Positions 53,490 to 62,232 of a DNA stretch of 64,000 bases are shown here, piece after piece. Each line of letters opens with the position of its first letter. The first letter of the stretch is position 1. The notes under the pieces are model-generated. The model saw only the letters and a list, made by a program, of their open reading frames with translations. It was not told the DNA's origin and searched no databases. Origin of the DNA: Guptibacillus hwajinpoensis (GTDB lineage: Bacteria > Bacillota > Bacilli > Bacillales > Guptibacillaceae); contig NZ_JAIVKU010000001.1 of assembly GCF_020524165.1 (NCBI RefSeq), positions 62,001 through 126,000 on the forward strand, given 5' to 3'. The translations under genes and the position numbers were made by a program.

Positions 53490-53632
53490 GTTTGGATGTA
53501 GATAAAGAGTAGAGGGATTCCTTAATTAGATCGGTATAGAATCAAATAAAGACCCGTTTGTATTTTGTTTAAAACCCCACGGTAGACGTAAGAAATGGTA
53601 AATTAGTTTTGTATGAATTTAGGAGGTGCGAA

Positions 53633-53800
53633 ATGTTTCTCTTTTTTCTGATCGTAGCGAGCAGCGTGGTTGGACTTTTACTTTTTCCGCTACATGAGAT
53701 TGGCTTCATTATTGGATTTGGTATTATCGTAGGTTGCTTGCTTCGAGGGCTATATTTGCTTCATGAAATTAATCGAAAGCTTGACCCAGATAAGAAGTGA
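53633..53800 (+). CDS. Small two-helix membrane protein (55 aa)
   Basis: The start ATG 53633 is set by TTAGGAGGTG just upstream. The 55 residues hold two hydrophobic helices (about 2-17 and 22-40) and a charged C-terminal tail (HEINRKLDPDKK). No family is recognised. A GNAT gene follows 69 bases later in the same direction. Confidence 0.78.
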   Translation: MFLFFLIVASSVVGLLLFPLHEIGFIIGFGIIVGCLLRGLYLLHEINRKLDPDKK

Positions 53801-53869
53801 TAGTTTGAAACGATCTATTAAATTTGAAAAACGATGTTTTTTATGAATCCAATTGATTGAGGTGTTAAT

Positions 53870-54436
53870 TTGAATAAGTTTAATCTGCAAAAAGTGTCTG
53901 CAAGATTAGTGATACGACCTTTAAAAATGGAAGACTATCAAAACTGGTTACGCGAATTTAATGCAAGGCTTCCTTCGCAACACGCCTATGATCCAGGTAA
54001 GATGGATATGAGTGACTGTACAGAAGAGTGGTTTCACGAATTAGTGCATAAGCATCAAGAATTAGCCATAAGTGATACGGCTCATGTGTTTGGTGTTTTC
54101 CATAAAGAGGATGGGACGCATATTGGAATGGTGGATTTTTCAACACTAGCGAGAATGAATTTCCAGTGGGCACGGATCGGCTACACGATACATAATCAGT
54201 ATTGGCGAAAAGGGTATGGAAAAGAGGCAGTAAGAGCGGCGTTACAAATTGCATTTCATAATCTTAACTTTCATCGCATAGAAGCACACATTAACCTGGA
54301 TAACCAACCATCGACTCAATTAGCTGAAAGTGTGGGAATGATGTATGAAGGTGTGAGGAAAGGCTTTATTTATGAGAATGAGAATTGGACCGATCAGTTG
54401 GTTTATGTAGCGACTGCTGAAAATGAGATAGAATAA
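53870..54436 (+). CDS. GNAT-family N-acetyltransferase (RimJ/RimL-like)
   Basis: 188 residues from a TTG start with GAGGTG upstream. ARLVIRPLKMEDYQNW at the start, the acetyl-CoA binding NQYWRKGYGKEAVRAAL around 115-131 and RIEAHINLDNQPSTQLAESVGM near the C-terminus are the RimJ/RimL pattern. Substrates in this group include ribosomal protein N-termini, but also small molecules and drugs. It ends in a bidirectional terminator. Confidence 0.88.
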   Translation: MNKFNLQKVSARLVIRPLKMEDYQNWLREFNARLPSQHAYDPGKMDMSDCTEEWFHELVHKHQELAISDTAHVFGVFHKEDGTHIGMVDFSTLARMNFQWARIGYTIHNQYWRKGYGKEAVRAALQIAFHNLNFHRIEAHINLDNQPSTQLAESVGMMYEGVRKGFIYENENWTDQLVYVATAENEIE

Positions 54437-54437
54437 C

Positions 54438-54474
54438 AAAAAAGACCATCCTTTTACTGAGGATGGTCTTTTTC
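54438..54474. terminator. Bidirectional terminator
   Basis: Eleven-bp stem 54441-54451 / 54461-54471 between the GNAT gene and the convergent PTS operon. Confidence 0.85.
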
Positions 54475-54476
54475 GA

Positions 54477-55856
54477 CTAAATCGTATCATGTTTTTCTTC
54501 TAAATTATTTTTCGCTAGCGAACGTTTGATCAAGGCAGCTCCAGCAAATACAGCGATGAGTAAGGCAGCAACGATGACAAGGAATAGAACGTTAGAAGAT
54601 AGCAGCTCAATCAAGCCGCCGAGAAGGAGTCCAACTACACCGAAATCTGAATCTCCAAATGTCGTTCCTTGAAATCCTAGTGAACCAAGCACTGGCAGAA
54701 GTAGTGCTGGCAAGAAACTGATGATGACACCATTAGCCATCGAGCCAAATACCGCTCCTTTACGACCGCCAGTCGCGTTACCGAATACGCCAGCTGCAGC
54801 ACCGGTAAAGAAGTGAGGCACAAGACCTGGGACAATCACTTTTAGACCTAAGATTGGTAGAAGGAACATGCTGAGAAGTCCTGCGACAAAGCTAAAGAAG
54901 AAACCGATGATGACCGCATTGTTTGCGAATGGGAATACAGACGGAGCATCAAGTGCTGGGATTGCATTAGGTACGACTTTATCAGCAATTCCTTTAAAAG
55001 CGGGAACGATTTCAGATAGGAGCATTCTTACACCCGCCAAAATGATGTAGACGCCAGCTGCAAACGTTAACGCTTGCATAAATGAGAAGACCAAGAAGTT
55101 TGTTCCGCCGCTTAATTCTGATTCGATGAACGAAGGGCCTGTGAAAAGAGCGACTACGAAGAATAGAATCGCCATTGTAAGAGAGACAGATACAGAAGTG
55201 TCTCGCAAAAAGTTAAATGACTTTGGTACTTTAATTTCTTCAGTCGATTTAGAGTTTTTTCCAACTGCTTTACCGACAGTGGCTGCGATTAAATAACCGA
55301 AAGAGCCAAAGTGTCCAATGGCAAAGTCATCACTACCTGTAATTTTTCTTGTGTAAGGTTGCAATAGAGCAGGTAACAGAACCATCAGAGATCCGAGGAT
55401 AAGGGACCCAGTGATGATCATTGTTGCGCCACTAAAGCCACCGGTTGAAAGAATAACGGCGATCAGACAAGCCATGAACATCGTATGATGACCTGTTAAG
55501 AAGATATACTTAAAAGGTGTGAGTCGCGCTAGTAGGATGTTGGCTACCATTCCGAAAAGCATAATCATCGCCGTTTCTGCACCAAATGCATCCTGAGCTA
55601 GTGCAACGATCGCTTCATTGTTTGGAATAATTCCCTGAATTTCAAAAGCATGATCAAACATACTACTAAAGTTATCTAGGGAGGCGACAAGCACACCTGC
55701 CCCTGCCCCCAAAATAACAAAACCCATGATTGTTTTTAGCGTACCTGATATGACATTGGCAACATCTTTCTTTTGAAGAAGTAAGCCGATAAGGGCAAAT
55801 AACCCTACAAGAATCGCTGGTGTACCTAGAATGTCTTTCATTATGAGATCGACCAT
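54477..55856 (-). CDS. ulaA: PTS transporter subunit IIC, ascorbate (UlaA/SgaT) type
   Basis: 459-residue membrane permease with the UlaA-family pattern: ILGTPAILVGLFALIGLLLQKK at the start, TPFKYIFLTGHHTMFM near 115 and VPHFFTGAAAGVFGNATGGRKGAVFG near 345 (each motif read in pieces). About 11 helices. It moves an ascorbate-like acid sugar while IIB phosphorylates it. It is the last gene of an operon with IIB and a PRD regulator; no ascorbate 6-phosphate catabolic genes are in the window, so the substrate is only inferred from the family. Confidence 0.9.
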   Translation of the reverse strand: MVDLIMKDILGTPAILVGLFALIGLLLQKKDVANVISGTLKTIMGFVILGAGAGVLVASLDNFSSMFDHAFEIQGIIPNNEAIVALAQDAFGAETAMIMLFGMVANILLARLTPFKYIFLTGHHTMFMACLIAVILSTGGFSGATMIITGSLILGSLMVLLPALLQPYTRKITGSDDFAIGHFGSFGYLIAATVGKAVGKNSKSTEEIKVPKSFNFLRDTSVSVSLTMAILFFVVALFTGPSFIESELSGGTNFLVFSFMQALTFAAGVYIILAGVRMLLSEIVPAFKGIADKVVPNAIPALDAPSVFPFANNAVIIGFFFSFVAGLLSMFLLPILGLKVIVPGLVPHFFTGAAAGVFGNATGGRKGAVFGSMANGVIISFLPALLLPVLGSLGFQGTTFGDSDFGVVGLLLGGLIELLSSNVLFLVIVAALLIAVFAGAALIKRSLAKNNLEEKHDTI

Positions 55857-55859
55857 GAT

Positions 55860-56135
55860 TTATGCCCCTTTCAAGTTTGCTTCAATCGCCGTCCTTAGTT
55901 CTTTTTTATCCATCAAATTATTTAGCTTAATCACATTTCGTTTGCCGTCTTCTAGATTTTCAACAATCTCGGTTGAGCCTAAGTAGTAATCAGCATTTTC
56001 AGATTTACTAGTCGTAAGGTCTGTGTGATCAACCTCAGCTTCAATTCCAAGCTCGTTTAGAATACTTTTTACGTTCATTTCTACGATAAAGCTGCTTCCT
56101 AGACCATTTCCACATACAACAAGAATTTTTTTCAT
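55860..56135 (-). CDS. ulaB: PTS transporter subunit IIB, ascorbate type
   Basis: 91 residues. The phosphorylated cysteine is Cys8 in ILVVCGNGLGSS. The length and P-loop-like pattern are those of lactose/ascorbate-type IIB proteins. It lies 3 bases before ulaA and after the regulator gene, with AAGGGAG as ribosome site. Confidence 0.9.
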   Translation of the reverse strand: MKKILVVCGNGLGSSFIVEMNVKSILNELGIEAEVDHTDLTTSKSENADYYLGSTEIVENLEDGKRNVIKLNNLMDKKELRTAIEANLKGA

Positions 56136-56149
56136 TTTTATTCTCTCCC

Positions 56150-58255
56150 TTAATTTGAGTATTTTGATACAAGTTTAATAATTTCTTCTTTTTCCTCTGC
56201 TCGATAAATCATTTCTAGATTTTCTTCTTCTGATAGAAGCTCCGATAGTTGAGCAAGAGCTTTTAAATGTGTTTCGTTATCTACTGCAGCAAGCACAATG
56301 AGCAACTTAACCTGGTGCTTTTCTTTAGATGAAAAAGGAACTTCTTGATCTAGTCGAAGCAAGCTCATCCCGACCGTATTCACGCCTTCTTCTGGACGGG
56401 CATGAGGAATAGCGATTCCTGGAGCAATCACGACATACGGCCCCAGATCTTCTACGTTTTTGATCATAGCATCGATATAGGAAGGGGCGATTTGCTCTGT
56501 TGCAAGAAGCGGCATGGCCGCTGTTTTAATCGCCTCTTTCCAATCGGGTGTATCTGTAGCAAATTGGATCGTTTCTTCGTGTAATAAGTCATTTAACATA
56601 GGTCGTTCAAACCTTTCTATCGATAAGGTGGTTGGTGATGGTGCAAAAAACTGTTGTAATTCATTTCTTAGTTCTTTTTCATTCGTAATCGTGCCGTGTT
56701 TTTTCATGATTTCAACGATCACGTCAGGGGTAGGTCCACTCTCTTCACTTGGAGTTGTTTGTACTTCCTCCATCCAATGCAGAATTTTCTCTTTTCCCTG
56801 CTGCGTCAAAATCGGGTTAACCGTTAAAATGGGTAACGTCTCATGCTCCAAAGGTGATGTAGAGAAGACATAATCTACGTCGTAGTGATTTTGTAGAAAT
56901 TGCCTCCTTGAAACTGTCCCGATGATTTCCACATTTGTGAGAAGCTTTTCAAGCTGTCCTCTTAAAATATTTGATGTGCCAATTCCTTTTTCACAAACGA
57001 TAATCGCTTTCCCAAATGTTACTTCTGGAAGCTCTTCCTTCTGCATCCAAGCTCCAAAGTGCATGGCGAGATAAGCTAATTCATCATCAGGGAGCTTTTG
57101 AGACATCATCAATTCAATCGGCCAAACCGCTCGTTTCGTAATAGAAAAAACATCTGGATATTCCTGCTGGACTGACGCTGTTAATTCGTTTGTGATCGGA
57201 ACATGATATTTCAGCCGGTAGTATGTTGGTTTAAGATGAAGAAAAAGTGCTTCTTCTAGTTCATCGCGCTGTTCGAATAGGACACAAGCGTAAACTTGAA
57301 ATTCGTTCACGATTTCAGTAACCACTTTTCTAAGCTTATTACTTTCAAGACTACCTACCGTACCTACTTCAGAATAATTGACTCTTGAGCCAAGTAGGTG
57401 CATTGTGATAAAGCCTATCTCATCCAGTGATAAGGAAAGTTTAAATTGAGCTTCTAATTCTTTTGCAATGCTCTTTGCCGCTTCAAACTCTCTCGTTGAA
57501 CAAAGAGCGTGTTTTTCATCTGGATCGAGCTGGATACGATGTTCGCCTTTTAAACGTTGAAGAAGAACGACAAGCTGAATGGCTAGAACATGAATTGTAT
57601 CGTCTGTTAACTCTACTTTTAGAATTGGTTCCGCATTCATGATGATTTGCTTCATCGGTATGAGGTGTGAATAGGTATGTTCATCACCATTCTTTAAGAG
57701 CGGATAAAGAAAATTCGTCATTTCGGTTAATTGTCCATTGGTGAGGACCTCGGACAGAAAAAGACTCAATATTCTCCGCTTGTTTTCCTCTTTCCCTTCC
57801 ACACGATAGCCTGTTGATCGTTCAAACTGTAACGTTAATGCTTCATCGGCTAGAACTTTCTTAACAAGTTTTAAATCTTTAGCGACTGTTCCACGACTAA
57901 CTTGAGTTCGATCCATAAAGTTCTGCATAAAGATCGGCTTATCATTTGTTAAGAGCTCGACACCAATTAAGGTGATACGTTCTTGTTGCGAATAGTGGTA
58001 CTGCCATTCTTTTAGTTCTTTCATCAATTTAGGAACGGTTTGTTTGGTCTCTTCTGAGAGATAGTAACCTAATCCTTGTTTTGTTTGGATAATGGGTAGT
58101 TTGTTCTCATCGAGCCAATCGTTAATTTTTTGTAGATCGTAATGAACGGTTCGTTTTGATATGCCGAGCTGGTCGATGACATGATCAACCGTAACTAACT
58201 CAGTTGCATTCACGAGTTTCGTTAATAGAAACGTGCTTCTTTCATCAAGTGACAT
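56150..58255 (-). CDS. PRD-containing transcriptional regulator with IIB- and IIA-like domains
   Basis: 701 residues from ATG 58255, which has GGAG upstream; a longer frame to 58393 is unsupported. In order: an HTH (about 5-60), a second HTH-like region (90-150), two PRD domains (about 185-400, with His286, His340 and His399 as candidate phosphorylation sites), a IIB-like domain (Cys421 in CEKGIGTS) and a fructose/mannitol-type IIA domain (His618 in PHARP). It is the likely activator of the PTS genes downstream. Since no separate IIA gene exists here, this IIA domain may also serve transport; that is inference. Confidence 0.88.
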   Translation of the reverse strand: MSLDERSTFLLTKLVNATELVTVDHVIDQLGISKRTVHYDLQKINDWLDENKLPIIQTKQGLGYYLSEETKQTVPKLMKELKEWQYHYSQQERITLIGVELLTNDKPIFMQNFMDRTQVSRGTVAKDLKLVKKVLADEALTLQFERSTGYRVEGKEENKRRILSLFLSEVLTNGQLTEMTNFLYPLLKNGDEHTYSHLIPMKQIIMNAEPILKVELTDDTIHVLAIQLVVLLQRLKGEHRIQLDPDEKHALCSTREFEAAKSIAKELEAQFKLSLSLDEIGFITMHLLGSRVNYSEVGTVGSLESNKLRKVVTEIVNEFQVYACVLFEQRDELEEALFLHLKPTYYRLKYHVPITNELTASVQQEYPDVFSITKRAVWPIELMMSQKLPDDELAYLAMHFGAWMQKEELPEVTFGKAIIVCEKGIGTSNILRGQLEKLLTNVEIIGTVSRRQFLQNHYDVDYVFSTSPLEHETLPILTVNPILTQQGKEKILHWMEEVQTTPSEESGPTPDVIVEIMKKHGTITNEKELRNELQQFFAPSPTTLSIERFERPMLNDLLHEETIQFATDTPDWKEAIKTAAMPLLATEQIAPSYIDAMIKNVEDLGPYVVIAPGIAIPHARPEEGVNTVGMSLLRLDQEVPFSSKEKHQVKLLIVLAAVDNETHLKALAQLSELLSEEENLEMIYRAEEKEEIIKLVSKYSN

Positions 58256-58641
58256 GGAGATCTCCAACTCCCTTACGAGTGCAAAATGATACGGATGAAA
58301 CAAATCATGATTTGATAGTGCTAAGTATATAGGCGATAGAACAAATATGAAAGGGTTTGCAATGTGTTGTTTTTGTCTTTCGTCAATTTGCAAAAGTGAA
58401 CAGATGTAATTTTTGGGTATCTAAACCTAGTCATACTCTATTAAAAAAGCGAAAGATCAATAAAAAATAAGTTTTAGAAAACGGCAAAAAAGCGTTTTAA
58501 TTTTACTTTATTGGGAAAATAAGGTTTAGGTGAAAGAAACTGGTGATTAATAGGTGTCTCATCTGGTAGCCTCATACATCATTTCCTGTCACATCACTTC
58601 CCTAGCCTTCTCTTGCCAAAAAAATGAATTGGAGTGTTTTG
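58256..58641. other. Divergent intergenic region between PTS regulator and LPXTA protein
   Basis: About 386 bases, AT-rich. It should hold both promoters, but I see no clear consensus pair, no good cre box and no supported ORF. One inverted repeat AAAACG / CGTTTT is present near 58477-58498. Confidence 0.5.
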
Positions 58642-59565
58642 ATGTTAAAGAAGTTAGTCCCTCTATCGGTAGCCGCAGTTGTTTTTGTAGGAGCTCCGTT
58701 TCACACATCAGCAAAGGAAATGACTGCAACGGATATTTTAAAGCAGTCAAATGAGGCGATGACTGAGGTTGAGAGCTATTCTACAAAAACAAATGTGGAA
58801 CAATCAATGCCTCTTGAAGGAGAAACAATGATGATCTCCAGCCAATCTGAAGCAGACATTACGTTAAAGCCTTTTGCGATGCATCAGGTCGTCACAACAA
58901 AATCACCTGAAGAAGGCGAAATGTCCATAGAATCTTATTGGACTGAAGAAGGTTATTATCAAGAAGATCCCGAAAAAGGCTGGATCAAGATGCCGAAAGA
59001 ACTCACACAAGGTTTAGAGGAACTACAAAGCATGTCGTCAGTAGAAGCACAAATGGCTCAGGCGGAAGAGCTCGGCAAAGAGATGAGCGTCGAAGAGACG
59101 GATGAAGGTTTTGTGTTAACGTACGAAGGCGATGGCAAGACGTTAATGGAAGCCTCTATGAAGATGTTTGAAGACAGCATGTCAGGTGAAGAAGGTTCCG
59201 GATCGATGAAAGGTCTCATGGAACAAATGACGATTAATGACGTTAACTATAAAGTAACAGTTGATAAAGACACGTATTACATGAAGCATTTAACGATGGA
59301 CATTGATATGGATATGAAAATTGAAGATGAAAGCATGAACATGAAACAATCAATGGAAATGTCGATCGACAACTTTAATCAAGTTGATACGATTACCGTT
59401 CCGCAAAACATCATTGACTCTGCTAAACCGCTTGATGGAATGAAAGAGGGCGGAGAGTTGCCTGAAACAGCTACAGCCAATCCAATGCTTGCTATGGGTG
59501 GAGTAGCTTTGGCGGTAGCTGCAGGTGGTTTACTTCTTTATAGAAGACGTTCCGTTAGCTGGTAA
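58642..59565 (+). CDS. LPXTA-anchored surface protein, LolA/DUF6612-like
   Basis: 307 residues from ATG 58642, with TTGGAGTG upstream. A signal peptide covers about 1-24 (HTSA|KE). The middle, beginning TATDILKQSNEAMTEVESYS with SYWTEEGYYQ and a Met-rich region at 190-240, resembles the LolA/LppX-like fold of DUF6612-type lipoproteins. The C-terminus is a cell-wall sorting signal: LPETA (273-277), a hydrophobic stretch and RRR. LPXTA is the motif of class D sortases, and such a sortase is the next gene. It is presumably covalently fixed to peptidoglycan. Confidence 0.88.
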   Translation: MLKKLVPLSVAAVVFVGAPFHTSAKEMTATDILKQSNEAMTEVESYSTKTNVEQSMPLEGETMMISSQSEADITLKPFAMHQVVTTKSPEEGEMSIESYWTEEGYYQEDPEKGWIKMPKELTQGLEELQSMSSVEAQMAQAEELGKEMSVEETDEGFVLTYEGDGKTLMEASMKMFEDSMSGEEGSGSMKGLMEQMTINDVNYKVTVDKDTYYMKHLTMDIDMDMKIEDESMNMKQSMEMSIDNFNQVDTITVPQNIIDSAKPLDGMKEGGELPETATANPMLAMGGVALAVAAGGLLLYRRRSVSW

Positions 59566-59573
59566 TATGGCTT

Positions 59574-59599
59574 AAAAACCGCATAATAAGCGGTTTTTT
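59574..59599 (+). terminator. Terminator between LPXTA protein and sortase
   Basis: Stem AAAACCGC 59575-59582 / GCGGTTTT 59590-59597. Partial read-through would give more substrate than sortase. Confidence 0.7.
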
Positions 59600-59624
59600 C
59601 GCTTTTCTTAGTGAGGTGAAGACT

Positions 59625-60245
59625 ATGAACAAATTATATGCTTTGCTCATGTGTGCAGGCATCGTGATGGCGGGCTACTATGGGTATGAATGGTGGCAGG
59701 GCACACAGGGAGTAGAACAAGTTTCTGCAGAAGAAACGAAACAGTGGCATAATATGGAAGGAGTAGAGACTGCGAAGAAAACAGTTGTGAATACACAAGA
59801 AGTTTTCATGAGTGATCAGATAAAGAAATTTGATCCTGGTCAAGAAGTAGGTAGGTTAGTCATCCCTACGATTGAAAAAGGGTTTATGATCTATTGGGGA
59901 ACCGATGAAGACACGCTCGACCAGGGAGTTGGTATGTTTGTTAGTCCATTCACAACGACACCAGATCAGAAGCGTCACACCGTCCTAAGCGGCCATCGCG
60001 ATACGGTTTTTACTGGTCTAAAAGACGTGAAAAAAGGGGATGCCGTGTTTCTTGAATACGATGGAAAGCGGTATGAATATGCTGTGGTCGACATGAAGAT
60101 CGTAGATGAAAGCGATCGAACAGTAATTGTTGATAAAGAGGAAGCGACCTTAACATTAACAACATGCTACCCATTTGATTTTATCGGAAGTGCGCCTGAG
60201 CGGTATGTGATTGAATCTGAATTAGTCAATGTGTCAGATATGTAG
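59625..60245 (+). CDS. srtD: Class D sortase
   Basis: 206 residues from ATG 59625 with GTGAGGTGA upstream; GTG 59616 is possible. One N-terminal membrane anchor (about 3-20). The sortase domain starts near residue 65 (FDPGQEVGRLVIPTIEKG, in pieces); the catalytic His124 is in LSGHRDTVF, Cys181 in LTTCYPF and Arg193 in SAPERYVI. It should cleave LPXTA signals, and the preceding gene encodes one (LPETA). It follows that gene after a hairpin. Confidence 0.92.
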   Translation: MNKLYALLMCAGIVMAGYYGYEWWQGTQGVEQVSAEETKQWHNMEGVETAKKTVVNTQEVFMSDQIKKFDPGQEVGRLVIPTIEKGFMIYWGTDEDTLDQGVGMFVSPFTTTPDQKRHTVLSGHRDTVFTGLKDVKKGDAVFLEYDGKRYEYAVVDMKIVDESDRTVIVDKEEATLTLTTCYPFDFIGSAPERYVIESELVNVSDM

Positions 60246-60261
60246 CTATTAGTCTATAAAA

Positions 60262-60294
60262 ATAAAAAGTCCTGCCGTCGAGCAGGACTTTTTA
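60262..60294. terminator. Bidirectional terminator
   Basis: Stem around AAAGTCCTGC 60266-60275 / GCAGGACTTT 60282-60291; it overlaps the stop codon of the convergent gene. Confidence 0.82.
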
Positions 60295-60579
60295 CGTGTG
60301 GGAAAGAGAGGTCGTCGGTCGTAGACGCGGTAAGATGGTTTCAACGAGCTGTTTGCCCTTTCCTTGCTCATTTAACTGCAGCAAATTGACCGCCGTGCTT
60401 TCTTCCACTTCATACGTGAGGCCTGTGTGGTAATCGATGAGAAAATACATTTTCCCATCTTCAGTCGTTCCTGATAAGAGCTCATACTTATCGTATTCGA
60501 AGTGTACCTCAGTTCCATATTGGGTCATCTCAAGATACGTTTCAAAAGGAGTGACAGGGAATCTTTCAAAATTGTTCAT
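60292..60579 (-). CDS. Hypothetical 95-residue protein
   Basis: ATG 60579 follows TTGGAGG at good spacing. The product is soluble, mixed alpha/beta, with acidic and aromatic strands (TEVHFEYDKYELLSG, KMYFLIDYHTGLTYEVEES). I do not recognise the family and it has no catalytic signature. Its stop lies within the terminator shared with the sortase gene. Confidence 0.75.
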   Translation of the reverse strand: MNNFERFPVTPFETYLEMTQYGTEVHFEYDKYELLSGTTEDGKMYFLIDYHTGLTYEVEESTAVNLLQLNEQGKGKQLVETILPRLRPTTSLSHT

Positions 60580-60710
60580 GCTTAACCTCCAACTTTTTAA
60601 TAGACTTTAAGAAGCAGTCTATCCAATTAAGTTGTTCTCTATACATGAAAGCGAGAATAAGAGATTGAAAGGTTGATAAAGGAATTTAGTTGGATGTTAA
60701 AGCTAACTTT

Positions 60711-60739
60711 TTGACTTTCAAGGAATTGTGCTGTATCTT
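60711..60739 (+). promoter_or_regulatory. Sigma-A promoter of the dicarboxylate symporter
   Basis: -35 TTGACT (60711-60716), 17-base spacer, -10 TATCTT (60734-60739). Confidence 0.6.
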
Positions 60740-60790
60740 ATTTCCTAGTAAACGTATATGAATAATTTGCGTTCGAAGGAGGCGGAAACG

Positions 60791-62014
60791 ATGAAGAAGA
60801 TCTTAAGAGGCTATATAAACGCTTCGTTAATTATAAAAATTACAGTTGCACTTATTCTTGGAGTTGCCGTAGGGCTTATCTTTGGAAAAGATGCAGCAGT
60901 TCTTGCACCATTCGGAGACTTATTAATTAAATTGCTATCGTTCCTTATCATTCCACTTATTTTATTTACATTAATTGTGGGTGTCAATCAAACGAAACTG
61001 AGTAACCTTGGACGCATGGGCGGAAAGGTATTTCTCTATTACGTGTTAACATCTGCACTAGCGATTATTGTGGGATTAACCGTAGCGAACTTGTTTAATC
61101 CCGGTACGGGATTATCCATTGATCCAGATCAATCGTTTGATGTACCTGATAATCCAGGGATTGTAAGCGTGCTGTTAAACATTGTGCCATCAAACATTGT
61201 AACGGCATTTAGCGAGATGAATCTTCTTGGGATTATCTTTACGGCCTTTGCTTTTGGGATCGCTATCGCTTCTTTACGAAACTCTGAAGAACATGGTGCA
61301 CTTGGCGAACATCTTTATAAAGTGGTGGAAGGATTAAATGAAGCCACGTTTAAAATCATGAACGTGATTTTGCAATATGTTCCAATAGGAATCTTTGCTA
61401 TAATAGCGAAAACAATTGGGAATCAGGGGTTGGATACGATCCTCTCGCTAGGAAACATGATCGCAGTACTTTATATTGCGTTGATTGTCCAAGTAGGGAT
61501 CTATATCCTGTTCTTACTTTTCTTTAAAGTAAGCCCGAAAGAATTCTTTCGTAACGCAAGTAAGCCGATGATTACGGCTTTCGTGACGCAAAGTAGCTCT
61601 GGAACCCTGCCGCTTACGATGAACGCAGCTAAGGGATTAGGCCTTTCAAAAAGTCTATATAGCTTTAGTTTACCATTGGGCGCAACGATTAATATGGACG
61701 GAGCTGCCATTCGCATTGCGATTTCAGCCGTTTTTGCTGCGAACGTCGTTGGCTCGCCGCTTAGTTTTACAGATATGGTAATGGTCGTTATCGTAGGAAC
61801 GCTTGCATCGATTGGTACAGCAGGCGTTCCAGGTGCAGGAATTGTTATGATTGCCACCGTATTTGCGCAAGTGGGATTACCGATGGAAACCGTTGCTTTA
61901 TTAACAGCGGTGGATGCTTTAGTTGGAATGGGCGCTACTGGTCTAAACGTAACAGGAGACCTTATTGGCGCGAGCATTATTAATCGAAAAGAAAGTTCGG
62001 TGAAAGAAAAATAA
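60791..62014 (+). CDS. Dicarboxylate/amino acid:cation symporter (DAACS family)
   Basis: About 407 residues from ATG 60791, set by CGAAGGAGG; an upstream in-frame start at 60758 is weaker. The glutamate-transporter fold is marked by QSSSGTLPLTMNAAKGLG (hairpin 1), GATINMDGAA (cation/substrate site) and VPGAGIVMIA (hairpin 2). The final helix segment reads DALVGMGATGLNVTGD; in glutamate transporters an Arg at this helix contacts the substrate side chain, and I see none there, so the substrate may be a neutral amino acid or other acid. Confidence 0.9.
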   Translation: MKKILRGYINASLIIKITVALILGVAVGLIFGKDAAVLAPFGDLLIKLLSFLIIPLILFTLIVGVNQTKLSNLGRMGGKVFLYYVLTSALAIIVGLTVANLFNPGTGLSIDPDQSFDVPDNPGIVSVLLNIVPSNIVTAFSEMNLLGIIFTAFAFGIAIASLRNSEEHGALGEHLYKVVEGLNEATFKIMNVILQYVPIGIFAIIAKTIGNQGLDTILSLGNMIAVLYIALIVQVGIYILFLLFFKVSPKEFFRNASKPMITAFVTQSSSGTLPLTMNAAKGLGLSKSLYSFSLPLGATINMDGAAIRIAISAVFAANVVGSPLSFTDMVMVVIVGTLASIGTAGVPGAGIVMIATVFAQVGLPMETVALLTAVDALVGMGATGLNVTGDLIGASIINRKESSVKEK

Positions 62015-62020
62015 TCTGCA

Positions 62021-62052
62021 CAAAAAGTCAGGCTAAATGCCTGACTTTTTAT
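62021..62052 (+). terminator. Intrinsic terminator
   Basis: Twelve-bp stem 62022-62033 / 62039-62050 with T tail. Confidence 0.85.
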
Positions 62053-62232
62053 TTTGCTTAAAAATTCATATAGAAAAAAGCTTGTAGATCAGGTGTTAGT
62101 ATCCGCTTTCGAATTCGAAACCCTCTCTTACGCCGATTATGTGTAAGAAAAATCCATTTACTTTTAACAGTCGAAATATTAAGATAACAATAACTTTAGA
62201 GCTTTCATGCAGAAAAGGAATGGGGGATATGA

